This document shows, in pieces, positions 8,785 to 16,805 of a stretch of DNA of 38,542 nucleotides. Every line of letters starts with the position of its first letter. Within the stretch, counting starts at the first letter, position 1. The DNA comes from an uncultured Holophagaceae bacterium (GTDB taxonomy: Bacteria > Acidobacteriota > Holophagae > Holophagales > Holophagaceae): NCBI GenBank assembly GCA_903839205.1, contig CAIMBM010000271.1:1-38542 (forward strand), written 5' to 3'. The notes under the pieces were generated by a model. The model was not told the DNA's origin. It did not search any database and saw nothing but the letters and a program-made list of their open reading frames with translations. The position numbers were made by a program, and so were the translations under genes.

Positions 8785-10711
8785 AGCGCCTCAGGATGAG
8801 CAGGGTCAGGTCGTCGGCAAAGCTGCGCCCCTGGGCGAAGGCCACCGCGTCCGCGAGGATGGCCGCCTGCAGGTCCTCCGCGGGCTTGCCGAGCAGGCTC
8901 GCCAGGCGTTCCTCCCCGTACAGGCTGCCATCTGGCGCCTGGGCCTCGGTCAGGCCATCGGTGTAGAACACCAGGCTGTCCCCGGGCTCTAGAAGGCCCT
9001 CGCAGGGCTCCAGTGCCTCCTTGAACCGGCTGGCGCTGAGGCCCACGCCCAGGCCCCGGGGGTGCAGGCGGAGGACCGGGCCTCCGGCGCGCCGCAAAAA
9101 GGCCGGCGGGTGCCCGGCCCGCACGAACCGGTAGCGTCCCGTCGCCGGGTGGAAGGTGCCGTAGACCAGGGTGAGGAACAGTCGGCGTCCGTGCCCCTGG
9201 CACCAGATGGTATTCAGGCGGTCGGCCACCTCCAGAGGATCGAGGACCTGCTTGTCCAGGGCGGACAGCACGCCCTTGGTCTCCGCCGCGTAGAAGGCCG
9301 CGCTGGTGCCCTTCCCGCTCACGTCCGCGATGAGGAAGGCCAGGCCCCCGTCCGCCAGGGGGAAGACATCGTAGTAGTCCCCGGCCACCTCCCGGGCCGG
9401 GAGGATGCTGGCTCGCACGCAGGGCACCCCCAGGGCCTCCAGGTCCGGCAGCAGCCGCATCTGCACCTCCCGGGCGACCCGCAACTCCTCTTCCATCCGC
9501 AGGCGTTCCCCCTTCTCCGCATCCGCGGTCTGGAGACGGACGGCCATCTCGTTGAAGGCTTCGGTCAGCTGGGTGACCTGGTCCCGCCCCCGCGGCCGGA
9601 TGCGCGTGTCGAAATCGCCGTGGGTCAGGCGGAGCACCCCCCGGTGCAGTTCGTTCACCGCTCGCCCCAGCGACCAGGCCAGGCTGAGGCCCATCAGGGT
9701 GGCGATCGCCTGGGCCACCAGGAGCCCCATGAGGATCAGGGCCACCACGACGATGGCCTTCACCGCCCCTTCGGACATGGCCTGGCCTTCGGCGGACTTG
9801 TAGCCTGCAAATAGCCAGTAGAGGTTGGTCTCGGGCGTGGCCGTCAGCACCAGGGCACGGCCCGTCTTCCAGTCGAGCAGGGTGAAGGCCTGGGGCGGCA
9901 GGTCGAAGGGGCGGAAGAGGCCGGATCCAGCCAGGGGTTGGCCCTCTGCCCAACGGGCGACCTCCTGCCCAGGCCCCCCAAGGATCGGCGCCTCCCCGAC
10001 GGTGCCTCCTGCGGCCTGGACCCGGATGGTCTCCTTCTCGCCTGCCTTCAACTCCCGCCTGGGAGTGATGCGGAACTGGATCCTGCCGCCGGATCGGCCC
10101 TGGGTACGCTCCCCCAGGGTGCGGAAGGGCAGCGACAGGATCCGGTAGCCCGCAGCCTCCTTCCGCACAGATCTGAGGAACAAAGGACTGACCTGCCCAG
10201 CAGCACCGGCCTCTGGGAGGTCCACCGCCATCCCCAGAAAGGTGGCCGGCACCCCTGCCGGCAGGCTCGGGACGTGCTCCGCCCGGGCAGCCCCATAGGA
10301 CCGGAGGACTTGGAGGGCCCCCGCATCCGAGGGCGCCTGGTTCGCCAGGCTGAGGGCCTCCTGCCAGGCCAAGAGGTTCTGCTGGGTGGCCCGGCTCACC
10401 TGGGCCCCGAGCCCCAGCCAGCTGGTGGCCGTCAGGAGCACGCCGAGACCCAGCACGGGCAGCACCGACATCAGGGCCAGGATCACCCAGAGTCGCCGCG
10501 ACACCCTGAAGAGCAGCTTCCGCCAGACCCACAGGAAGCCCCGCCAGAACAGCACCCAGCCGCCAAGCCAGAGCAGGCCGGTGGCCAGGCATCCACCCCC
10601 GCTGTGAGCCGTCAGCAGCAGGCCACCCAGGAACAGCACCCAGGGCAGGTCGCGGCGGAGCCTGAAGGCGGCCCAGCCTTGACGGAACAGCACCTGCACC
10701 CGGGCGAGCAT
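8783..10711 (-). CDS. Membrane HAMP-domain PP2C/SpoIIE-type serine phosphatase
   Basis: Starting at the ATG at 10711 (MLARVQVLF) gives 642 residues. The ORF track uses a GTG inside the end of fabG (10738), which I consider less likely. Hydrophobic helices occupy the first ~115 residues, followed by a probable extracytoplasmic sensor region of about 190 residues. Another helix (AIVVVALILMGLLVAQAIATLMGL) and a HAMP linker (LTHGDFDTRIRPRGRDQVTQLTEAFNEMA) follow. The C-terminal SpoIIE/RsbU phosphatase has the metal-binding motifs GDYYDVF, IADVSGKGTSAAF, FYTDGLTEA and SFADDLTLL. Such enzymes dephosphorylate STAS anti-sigma antagonists in response to a signal. It starts 7 bp after the fabG stop, so it is probably cotranscribed with fabG, and it converges on the Ser/Thr kinase gene. 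Confidence 0.92.
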   Translation of the reverse strand: MLARVQVLFRQGWAAFRLRRDLPWVLFLGGLLLTAHSGGGCLATGLLWLGGWVLFWRGFLWVWRKLLFRVSRRLWVILALMSVLPVLGLGVLLTATSWLGLGAQVSRATQQNLLAWQEALSLANQAPSDAGALQVLRSYGAARAEHVPSLPAGVPATFLGMAVDLPEAGAAGQVSPLFLRSVRKEAAGYRILSLPFRTLGERTQGRSGGRIQFRITPRRELKAGEKETIRVQAAGGTVGEAPILGGPGQEVARWAEGQPLAGSGLFRPFDLPPQAFTLLDWKTGRALVLTATPETNLYWLFAGYKSAEGQAMSEGAVKAIVVVALILMGLLVAQAIATLMGLSLAWSLGRAVNELHRGVLRLTHGDFDTRIRPRGRDQVTQLTEAFNEMAVRLQTADAEKGERLRMEEELRVAREVQMRLLPDLEALGVPCVRASILPAREVAGDYYDVFPLADGGLAFLIADVSGKGTSAAFYAAETKGVLSALDKQVLDPLEVADRLNTIWCQGHGRRLFLTLVYGTFHPATGRYRFVRAGHPPAFLRRAGGPVLRLHPRGLGVGLSASRFKEALEPCEGLLEPGDSLVFYTDGLTEAQAPDGSLYGEERLASLLGKPAEDLQAAILADAVAFAQGRSFADDLTLLILRR

Positions 10712-10718
10712 GGCAGGC

Positions 10719-11465
10719 TCAGGGCATGAGCAGCCCACCGTTCACGCTGAGCACCTGGCCCGTGACATAGCCCGCCTCCTCGCTGGCCAGGAAGACCACG
10801 GCGGAGGCGATGTCGTCGACGGTGCCCATGCGACCCAGGGGGATCTGTTTGGTGAACTCGGCCTTCACGCCCTCGGGGAGATCCGCCGTCATGGCGGTCT
10901 CGATGTAGCCCGGGGTGACGGCGTTGGCCGTGACGTTGCGGCTGGCCAATTCCCGGGCCACAGACTTGGTGAGGCCGATGAGGCCGGCCTTTGCCGCCAC
11001 GTAGTTCGCCTGGCCCGGGTTGCCCATCTGGCCCACCACGGAGGCGATGTTGATGATCCGCCCCCAGCGCTGCTTCATCATGGGCTTGGTGGCTGCCTGC
11101 ATCGCGGCCCAGGCTCCCTTGAGATTCGTGTTGATCACCGCGTCCCAGTCCTCTTCTTTCATCTGGATGAGCAGCTTGTCGCGGGTGATCCCGGCGTTGT
11201 TCACCAGGATGTGGATGGCGCCGTGGCGCTCCACCGTCGTGGCCACCGCGGCCCTCACCGAGGCGCCGTCCGAGAGGTCGGCCACCGCCACATCCGCCTT
11301 GCCGCCCTCCGCCGCAATGGCGTCCGCCACCTCCTGGAGCTTTCTCAGGGTGCGCGCGGCGCAGACCACGGTGGCTCCCTGGGCCGCGAGCTGCTTCGCG
11401 ATGGCTGCACCGATGCCCTGGCTGGCACCGGTGACGAGAGCGACCTTGCCGTCAAGGCGGAACAT
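10719..11465 (-). CDS. fabG: 3-oxoacyl-[acyl-carrier-protein] reductase
   Basis: The 248-residue short-chain dehydrogenase carries out the NADPH-dependent reduction of 3-ketoacyl-ACP in fatty acid elongation. It has the nucleotide-binding TGASQGIG (12-19), NNAG (89-92) and the catalytic serine (S142), tyrosine (Y155) and lysine (K159) in the SVVGQMGNPGQANYVAAKAG block. That block is typical of FabG, as are the TRDKLLIQMKEEDWDAVINTNLKG segment and the C-terminal GQVLSVNGGLLMP. A GGAGG-type RBS precedes the ATG at 11465. It is unusually far (about 10 kb) from the plsX-fabD cluster in this window and is followed by a signalling phosphatase gene. Other SDR functions cannot be wholly excluded, but the motif set is strongly FabG-like. 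Confidence 0.92.
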   Translation of the reverse strand: MFRLDGKVALVTGASQGIGAAIAKQLAAQGATVVCAARTLRKLQEVADAIAAEGGKADVAVADLSDGASVRAAVATTVERHGAIHILVNNAGITRDKLLIQMKEEDWDAVINTNLKGAWAAMQAATKPMMKQRWGRIINIASVVGQMGNPGQANYVAAKAGLIGLTKSVARELASRNVTANAVTPGYIETAMTADLPEGVKAEFTKQIPLGRMGTVDDIASAVVFLASEEAGYVTGQVLSVNGGLLMP

Positions 11466-11577
11466 GGAACCTCCGGGAGTGTGGAGGGACAGGATAGCAA
11501 GGAGGAGGCGGGTGGACTGGGGGCCTTGTCCAGCCCCGGGATGGACGTACCATGGGGCCCTTCACAAGGGAGGGCTC

Positions 11578-12006
11578 ATGCTGCTCATGGCCTGTCTGCT
11601 CCTGCTCCAGTCTCCCGGGCCCCAGAGCCCGGCCTGGTCCGCCACCACCTACGAGGCCGCCTCCACCGATGCGAACCGGAAAGTCCTCGCCGAGGCCAAG
11701 CCCCTCACCGTCACCGGCGAAGTGGTGGACGTCTCCTGCTACACCCAGCTGGGCAAGCGGGGCGAGGGCCACAGGGCCTGCGGGGCGAAATGCGTGGCGG
11801 CGGGCGCCCCCGCGGGCATCCTCGCGGCCGATGGGACGCTCTACATCCTCATGCCCGAGCCGCACCATCCGAGGCGGGACGGCAAGGCGAGCCTGGCTGC
11901 CTATTTCAGCGAGCACATGGCCCAGACCCTCACCCTGTCGGGCATGGCCTCCACCCATGGCGGCATTCACACGCTGTTTATTCCCGTTCCCGCCGAAGCC
12001 AAATAG
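11578..12006 (+). CDS. Small secreted protein with conserved cysteines, function unknown
   Basis: The real gene is the last 142 codons of a longer ORF in the track. The ATG at 11578 is preceded by AAGGGAGGG and begins a short signal peptide (MLLMACLLLLQSPG). The mature part contains VTGEVVDVSCYTQLGKRGEGHRACGAKCVAAGAPAGILAADGTLYILMPEPHHP. It has three cysteines in a Cys-x(17)-Cys-x3-Cys pattern with nearby histidines, and an overall beta-rich character like a small OB-fold. Proteins with this DVSCY...H..C...C..AG.P.GIL pattern are, as I recall, found widely as hypothetical periplasmic proteins; I do not know a function. Metal or haem binding through the Cys/His set is possible but unproven. 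Its TAG is immediately followed by the reverse-complement stop of the convergent hydrolase. Confidence 0.75.
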   Translation: MLLMACLLLLQSPGPQSPAWSATTYEAASTDANRKVLAEAKPLTVTGEVVDVSCYTQLGKRGEGHRACGAKCVAAGAPAGILAADGTLYILMPEPHHPRRDGKASLAAYFSEHMAQTLTLSGMASTHGGIHTLFIPVPAEAK

Positions 12007-13353
12007 CTACTTCAAGTCCCGGAGCCACGCGGCCACCGGCGATAGGTCCGCCAGGGGCGTGCTGTCGCCGTAGGCGCTCATGGCATCAGCACCGGACAGC
12101 CCGGTCCTGGCGCGAGGCTCCCGCTTGAAGAGGTGGTTCGCCTCTGGAACCTGGATCAGGGTCCCCTTGAAAGCGGGGGGCAGGGTCCCGGGCTCCCAGG
12201 TCTGGATGTCGCGGTCGCCCCAGACCATGGCGCAGGGCACGGCCAGGCGCAGGGCCATGGTCCATGGATCCAGGTCCAGCAGATCCCGGACGAAGCCCCG
12301 GCTTTCCGGGCGGGCCAGACCCTGCGCCAGGGCGGCGATGCCCGGTGCCACGCCCGCTGGCGTTCCGGGCAGGTCCTGGCCCGTGCGGATGGCCCCCAGG
12401 ACCGATTCGAGGTAGGCAAGGTTGAGCCTGGAGACCTCCGCCGGCGCCTTCGCTGCCTCCAGCCTGGCCTGGACCTGGACCGGGATGAGCCGGCCCATGC
12501 TCATGCCTGGCATGGCCAGCAGCAGCAGGGCATTGGCTTCACCGGCCGCCAGCAGCGACAGCAGCGCCCCCTCGCTATGTCCCACGAGCAGCAGCTTCTT
12601 CCCCTTCGCCTCAGGCAGGGCGCGGACAGCCCTCAGGGCCGCCTTGATGTCACCCACCTGAGCGTCCAGCGAGATGTCGAGTCCCGGGTCCCTGGACCCA
12701 ATGAACCGCTTGTCGTAGCGCAGCGAGCCGAGACCCTGCTCCTTCAGCCAAGCAGCCAGGTCCCGCCCTCCATGGCTGGGCATGGGTATGAGGGGGCTGG
12801 ACCAGTCCCGGTCCGTGGGTCCCGAGCCCGCCACCATCACGGCAAAATAGGGATGGGCGCCACCGGCGAGCACCGTCGCGTTCAATGGAAAAGCATTGAA
12901 CCCCGGGAAACGGACCCTTCGCTCGCCTGCACGGAGGGGCTGGGGGCCGCTGGCCTCTTCAGCCTTCAGCGCCTCCACGGGTGCCGGGCCTGTGCGCCGG
13001 AGCGTCAGGGGCAACTGGGCGCTGCCCTGGATGAACGTGCCGCTGGCGGCGATGCCGCCTGGACCGATGGCCCCATCGAAAGCAGGATCGCCAGGAATGC
13101 CCGGCAGGGTGAACTTGAGCCGGCCGGCCCCCGCGCTGATCTTGGTGAGCGCCAGGTTCTTCACGCCTTGCGCAGGGATGGAGATAACGCCCTTCCAGTC
13201 ATCCCCCTTCACCCAAAGGTCCACGAGCAAATCGAGCTTCCCCTTGGGCAGTTGGAGGGAGCCTTCCCAATGACCTGCCTGCGGCACTTCGGGTGGGGAT
13301 TGCGCAAGGCTGGGCGAAAGCAGGCAGGGAAGCAGCAGCAGGAAGCGTTTCAT
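12007..13353 (-). CDS. Secreted alpha/beta hydrolase (serine aminopeptidase/esterase-like)
   Basis: I place the start at the ATG at 13353, where MKRFLLLLPCLLSPSLAQS forms a clear signal peptide and GGAG lies upstream. The ORF track adds 30 unlikely residues. The 448-residue protein has an N-terminal beta-rich region (about 25-130: GHWEGSLQLPKGKLDLLVDLWVKGDDWKGVISIPAQG). The hydrolase domain follows with PYFAVMVAGSGPTDRDWSSP, the nucleophile elbow GHSEGAL, an acid residue in MVWGDRDIQT and the histidine in PEANHLFKRE. This architecture is typical of S33/DUF3887-like periplasmic hydrolases; the substrate is unknown. It converges tail to tail with the small cysteine protein with no gap, and is divergent from the marR operon. 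Confidence 0.85.
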   Translation of the reverse strand: MKRFLLLLPCLLSPSLAQSPPEVPQAGHWEGSLQLPKGKLDLLVDLWVKGDDWKGVISIPAQGVKNLALTKISAGAGRLKFTLPGIPGDPAFDGAIGPGGIAASGTFIQGSAQLPLTLRRTGPAPVEALKAEEASGPQPLRAGERRVRFPGFNAFPLNATVLAGGAHPYFAVMVAGSGPTDRDWSSPLIPMPSHGGRDLAAWLKEQGLGSLRYDKRFIGSRDPGLDISLDAQVGDIKAALRAVRALPEAKGKKLLLVGHSEGALLSLLAAGEANALLLLAMPGMSMGRLIPVQVQARLEAAKAPAEVSRLNLAYLESVLGAIRTGQDLPGTPAGVAPGIAALAQGLARPESRGFVRDLLDLDPWTMALRLAVPCAMVWGDRDIQTWEPGTLPPAFKGTLIQVPEANHLFKREPRARTGLSGADAMSAYGDSTPLADLSPVAAWLRDLK

Positions 13354-13451
13354 CAGGACTCCGGAGGCAGGCGCCGTCCCGGTCCAGATGATGCCCGGTC
13401 CCATGGCAATCGGCCACCGCCACTGCCGAGCGGACAGCCCCACCTGGGCCG

Positions 13452-13480
13452 TTGACGTACCGGGCCGACTGCCCTAACAT
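13452..13480 (+). promoter_or_regulatory. Sigma-70 promoter of the marR-tolC-emrA(-emrB) operon
   Basis: TTGACG (13452-13457) and TAACAT (13475-13480) are separated by 17 bp, a near-consensus housekeeping promoter. It lies upstream of marR and directly before two palindromic operator-like sites, so the transcription start should fall inside the first one. Confidence 0.75.
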
Positions 13481-13481
13481 T

Positions 13482-13510
13482 ACTGCCTTGGCAGTGATTG
13501 CTTAGGCATT
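13482..13510. promoter_or_regulatory. Paired MarR-type operator sites
   Basis: Site 1 is ACTGCCTTGGCAGT (13482-13495), with perfect 6-bp arms around TT. Site 2 is ATTGCTTAGGCATT (13497-13510), an imperfect copy matching site 1 at 10 of 14 positions. They are offset by 15 bp and cover the expected transcription start and early leader of the marR operon. Binding by the adjacent MarR protein, giving autorepression, is inferred from position and symmetry. Confidence 0.65.
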
Positions 13511-13528
13511 AAATGCGAGGATGAGGTC

Positions 13529-14056
13529 GTGGGCACCGATTCAAGGGGGACAGAGCCGCTGTACACCCCCGAAAACTACAATCCGGAGGAGAGCATCGGG
13601 CGCCTCATCGCCGATGTCTCCGGGCGGCTGTTGTCCGCCTTTGACGATGAGATGACCGGCATGGGCATTACCGGCGCGCAGTGGGTGATCCTCATGCGCA
13701 TCGCCAATGGCTGCGGTTCCACGGCCGCCGAGCTCTGCCGCTTCAGCCGCTACGACACCGGCTCGATGACCCGCATGCTGGATCGCCTGGAGGAAAAGGG
13801 GCTGATCCGGCGCGCCCGGAGCGACAAGGACCGCCGGGTCATGTGCCTGGAACTCACCGAAACGGGCCGGGGCTTGTACCCCCTCATGCCGCCCGTGGCC
13901 ATGAAGGTGCTCAACGCGCACCTCCGGGGTTTCACGCGGGAGGAACTGGACCTGTTCAAGGGCTTCCTGAACCGCATGCGGATCAACAGCGAGCAGGCCG
14001 CCCTGGATCCCGCCAGCCCCGTCCAAAACCCGTCGAGATCCGGCGCCGCCGTATGA
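13529..14056 (+). CDS. MarR-family transcriptional repressor of the efflux operon
   Basis: The 175-residue protein starts at GTG 13529; the nearby upstream ATGs are out of frame or stop at once. It is a winged helix-turn-helix regulator. ITGAQWVILMRIANGCGSTAAELCRFSRYDTGSMTRMLDRLEEKGLIRRARSDKDRRVMCLELTETG covers the helix-turn-helix and wing (about residues 48-115), including the DxRxxxLxLT-type wing. MarR repressors act as dimers on palindromes and release DNA when they bind small aromatic or toxic compounds. It is the first gene of a tolC-emrA-emrB operon, overlapping the next reading frame at ATGA, and palindromes lie at its promoter. It therefore probably controls the pump and itself. The C-terminal tail (ALDPASPVQNPSRSGAAV) looks disordered. 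Confidence 0.9.
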   Translation: MGTDSRGTEPLYTPENYNPEESIGRLIADVSGRLLSAFDDEMTGMGITGAQWVILMRIANGCGSTAAELCRFSRYDTGSMTRMLDRLEEKGLIRRARSDKDRRVMCLELTETGRGLYPLMPPVAMKVLNAHLRGFTREELDLFKGFLNRMRINSEQAALDPASPVQNPSRSGAAV

Positions 14057-14094
14057 CTCGACCAGAAGCTGCTTCAAAACGGATGGAGGATTTC

Positions 14095-15474
14095 ATGTCC
14101 CGCCTCACCCCCCGGGCACCAGGCACCACCCGCGTTCCCTGCGGGGTTCTTGTGCTCTGCCTGACCCTGCTGGGATCGACGGCGGCCTGGTCCCAGGTGC
14201 CTTCAGCGCCTGGCGAAAGGCCCTCCACGGTGGTCCGGCTCACCCTTGCGCAGGCGATCCGGACGGCCCTCGGCGAGAACCCCCGGGTGCACCAGTCCCT
14301 GCTGGCCATCGCCGAAAGCGGGGATGACCGCCGGGCCGCCGCCGCGGCGCTCCTGCCCACGGTGGCGGCCCAGGCCTATGGCCAGCGCAACAAGTACAAC
14401 CTGGAAGCCCAGATGGGGATGTCCGTGCCCGGCTTCCCGTCCGTGGTGGGGCCCTTCAACTGGAGCACGGCGGGATTCGAGGCACAGGTCTCCCTCTTCG
14501 ACCTGAGCCTCTGGAAGAAGTGGCGCGCCTCCCAGAACGCCGAGGACTCGGCCCGCGCCCAGGGCCGGGCCGTGCGCGAGGAGATCACCGCCCTGGTCGT
14601 GGGGCAGTACTTCCACGCCCTCCGCGCCATCGCGTCGGTCAAGGCCGGCGAGTCGCGGGTGGACCTGGCGGAGGCCCTGGCCAAGCTGGCGGAGAACCAG
14701 CAGAAGCAGGGGGTGGGCACCAGGCTCGACACCCTGCGCTCCCAGCTCCAGCTCCAGACCGAGCGCCAGCGCCTCATCCAGGCCCAGACCCAGCGGACCA
14801 CGGCCTTTGCGGGCCTCGTCCGCCTGCTGGACCTGCAGCCCGGCACCGCCGTCGAGCTGACGGATTCCCTGGCCACGCCTGCGCTCCCGGTCGACACCTT
14901 CCAGGAGGCCTACCGGTCCGGACTCGCCCAGCGCCCCGAGCTCGCGGCGCTGGATGCCCGGGAGAAGGCCGCCGTGAACCTGCGCGAGGCCGCCCAGGGC
15001 CTGCGCCTGCCCACGCTCGTCGCCACGGGCAGCTACGGTTCCACGGCCCTCCAGTCCATGTCCGGGACCAACACCTACCAGGTCTCCCTGGGCCTCCGCG
15101 TGCCGCTGTTCACGGGCGGCCTCATCTCCTCCCAGGTCGCGCGCGCCACGGCCGAGCAGAGCCGGGTGCAGGAGGCCCGGCGGGAGGTCCGCGCCCAGGT
15201 CGGCTACGAGGTCCAGGTGGCCCAGGCGGAGCTGGAGGCCGCCGTCCACGAGGTGGAAGTGTCGAACCTCGCCGTGGCGCTTTCGACGGAGGCCCTCACG
15301 CAGTCCCAGCACCGTTTCGAAGCCGGCGTGAGCAACAACATCGAACTGATCAATGCCCAGGATGAACTGGCCCGGGCCAATGACAACCAGATCAGCGCCC
15401 TCTACCGTCTGAACCAGTCCCGTGCGGACCTGGCCCGGGCCACGGGGCAGCTCGAATCCTACTTTGCACGCTGA
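14095..15474 (+). CDS. TolC-family outer-membrane efflux channel
   Basis: I choose the ATG at 14095 because GGAGGA sits four bases upstream and the product then starts with a signal peptide (MSRLTPRAPGTTRVPCGVLVLCLTLLGSTAAWSQ). An in-frame ATG at 14053 overlapping the marR stop is an alternative. The 459-residue protein has the duplicated OEP architecture. LTLAQAIRTALGENPRVHQSLLAI opens repeat one, and long helical coils carry A-x-x-x-L-x-x-N/Q spacing (EALAKLAENQQKQGVGTRLDTLRSQLQLQTERQRL). The second repeat closes with ALTQSQHRFEAGVSNNIELINAQDELARANDNQISALYRLNQSRADLARATGQL. Such proteins form trimeric channels through the outer membrane and periplasm. It is encoded between its repressor and the membrane fusion protein, and is the exit duct for the EmrAB-like pump. 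Confidence 0.93.
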   Translation: MSRLTPRAPGTTRVPCGVLVLCLTLLGSTAAWSQVPSAPGERPSTVVRLTLAQAIRTALGENPRVHQSLLAIAESGDDRRAAAAALLPTVAAQAYGQRNKYNLEAQMGMSVPGFPSVVGPFNWSTAGFEAQVSLFDLSLWKKWRASQNAEDSARAQGRAVREEITALVVGQYFHALRAIASVKAGESRVDLAEALAKLAENQQKQGVGTRLDTLRSQLQLQTERQRLIQAQTQRTTAFAGLVRLLDLQPGTAVELTDSLATPALPVDTFQEAYRSGLAQRPELAALDAREKAAVNLREAAQGLRLPTLVATGSYGSTALQSMSGTNTYQVSLGLRVPLFTGGLISSQVARATAEQSRVQEARREVRAQVGYEVQVAQAELEAAVHEVEVSNLAVALSTEALTQSQHRFEAGVSNNIELINAQDELARANDNQISALYRLNQSRADLARATGQLESYFAR

Positions 15475-15485
15475 TGGAGACCCCG

Positions 15486-16601
15486 ATGACTGAAGAAGCT
15501 TCCAACCCGTCAGCCCCTTCCGCCTCGGGGGCGCCCGAGGCCAACGGGTCCCGGGCCATGCTCGTCCTGAAGATCGGCATGCCCCTCGTGCTGCTCCTCG
15601 CCGCCGGGATGTGGTTCTACTCCCGCAACCGCGTGAGCACCGACGACGCCCAGGTGGACGGCCACCTCGTGCCCGTCTCCTGCCGGGTCTACGGCACCGT
15701 GGACAAGGTGCTGGTGGAGGACAACCAGGCCGTGAAGACCGGGGATCCCCTCGTCGTGGTGGATCCCCGCGACATCCAGGCCCGGCTCGATCAGGCCAGG
15801 GGCGCCCTGGCCCAGGCCCGCGCCCAGGTCGAAGGCGCCAAGGCCGACCTGGAACGGGCCCAGGTGGCCTACCAGCAGGCCCGCAGCTCGGATCTGGACA
15901 CCGCCAAGGCCCGGCTCGACGCCAAGAAGGCCAGCCTGGACAAGGCGACCTCCGACCTCCAGCGCATGAAGCCCCTGGCAGCCCGCGAGGAGATCTCGGC
16001 CCAGCAGTTCGACGGCTTCAAGACCCAGGCCGAGGTCGCCGACGGCGAATGGCGGGAGGCCCAGCAGCACCTGGCCTCGCTGCAGCGCGAAGCCGACATC
16101 CGCAAGGTGGCCGTGGGGATCGCCGAGGCCCGGCTGGCCTCGGCCCAGGCCCAGGTGGACCAGGCCCGCGCCACCCAGGAAGGCTTCGACCTCCAGCTGG
16201 GCTACACCAGGATCCTCGCGCCCGTGGACGGCGTCGTGACCCGCAAGTTCGTCGAGGCGGGCCAGACCATCCAGCCCGGCCAGGGGCTGCTCACCTTGAT
16301 CCCACTTCACCAGAGCTGGGTCACCGCCAACTTCAAGGAGACCCAGCTCGCCCGCATGAAGCCCGGCCAGGAGGCGGAGATCAAGGTGGACATGAACGGC
16401 GTCGTGCTGAAGGGCCACGTGGATTCCATCGCCGGCTCCACAGGCTCCCGCATGAGCCTGCTGCCGCCTGAGAACGCCGTGGGCAACTTCGTGAAGGTCG
16501 TCCAGCGCATCCCCGTGAAGATCCGCATCGATGAGGAGGAATCCAGGAAGGTGGTCCTGCGGCCCGGCATGAACGTCGAGGCCACGGTTCTCCTGCAATG
16601 A
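15486..16601 (+). CDS. emrA: EmrA/HlyD-type membrane fusion protein
   Basis: The preferred start is ATG 15486, six bases after GGAG; METP at 15474, overlapping the tolC stop, lacks an RBS. The 371-residue protein has a short cytoplasmic tail, one membrane helix (about 26-44, VLKIGMPLVLLLAAGMWFY) and RVSTDDAQVDGHLVPVSCRVYGTVDKVLVEDNQAVKTGDPLVVVDP, the typical first biotinyl-lipoyl half. A coiled-coil hairpin spans about 80-220, rich in alanine and glutamine. The second half has GYTRILAPVDGVVTRKFVEAGQTIQPGQGLLTLIPL and a beta-barrel with TQLARMKPGQEAEIKVD. It links the inner-membrane MFS pump to the TolC channel. Its length and layout match EmrA (~390). Confidence 0.93.
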   Translation: MTEEASNPSAPSASGAPEANGSRAMLVLKIGMPLVLLLAAGMWFYSRNRVSTDDAQVDGHLVPVSCRVYGTVDKVLVEDNQAVKTGDPLVVVDPRDIQARLDQARGALAQARAQVEGAKADLERAQVAYQQARSSDLDTAKARLDAKKASLDKATSDLQRMKPLAAREEISAQQFDGFKTQAEVADGEWREAQQHLASLQREADIRKVAVGIAEARLASAQAQVDQARATQEGFDLQLGYTRILAPVDGVVTRKFVEAGQTIQPGQGLLTLIPLHQSWVTANFKETQLARMKPGQEAEIKVDMNGVVLKGHVDSIAGSTGSRMSLLPPENAVGNFVKVVQRIPVKIRIDEEESRKVVLRPGMNVEATVLLQ

Positions 16602-16609
16602 AACTGACC

Positions 16610-16750
16610 AACCACAAAGGTATTTCGACCACATAGAACACGAAGGGCGCGAAGAAAGGTACGAGGTCAGGCGTTGGAACTTCAGCAGCAGGAGTGGAAG
16701 GCATATCACCTTTTGTGTTCTTTGTGCTCTTTGAGGCTACAAAGCTTTTT
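16610..16750. repeat. Degenerate repeat element between emrA and emrB
   Basis: The 204-bp gap 16602-16805 contains no gene I can support. ACCACAAAGG and ACCACATAGAACACGAAGGGCGCGAAGAAAGG on the left face CCTTTTGTGTTCTTTGTGCTCTTTGAGGCTACAAAG on the right, an imperfect inverted repeat built of CACAAAGAACAC-like units. The stretch is much richer in A+T than its surroundings. Similar low-complexity intergenic units occur in many bacterial genomes. It may form a transcript hairpin that changes expression of emrB relative to emrA. Confidence 0.55.
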
Positions 16751-16805
16751 CTCCCCTTGCGGTGAAGAGCAAGTGCCCATTGACCTCTTCGGTCGTATGT
16801 CCTAG

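Noticed and set aside
13681-14094. N-terminal extension of the TolC ORF through the marR gene
   Set aside because: The frame overlaps marR and lacks a signal peptide at its start; the ATG at 14095 has both GGAGGA and a signal peptide.
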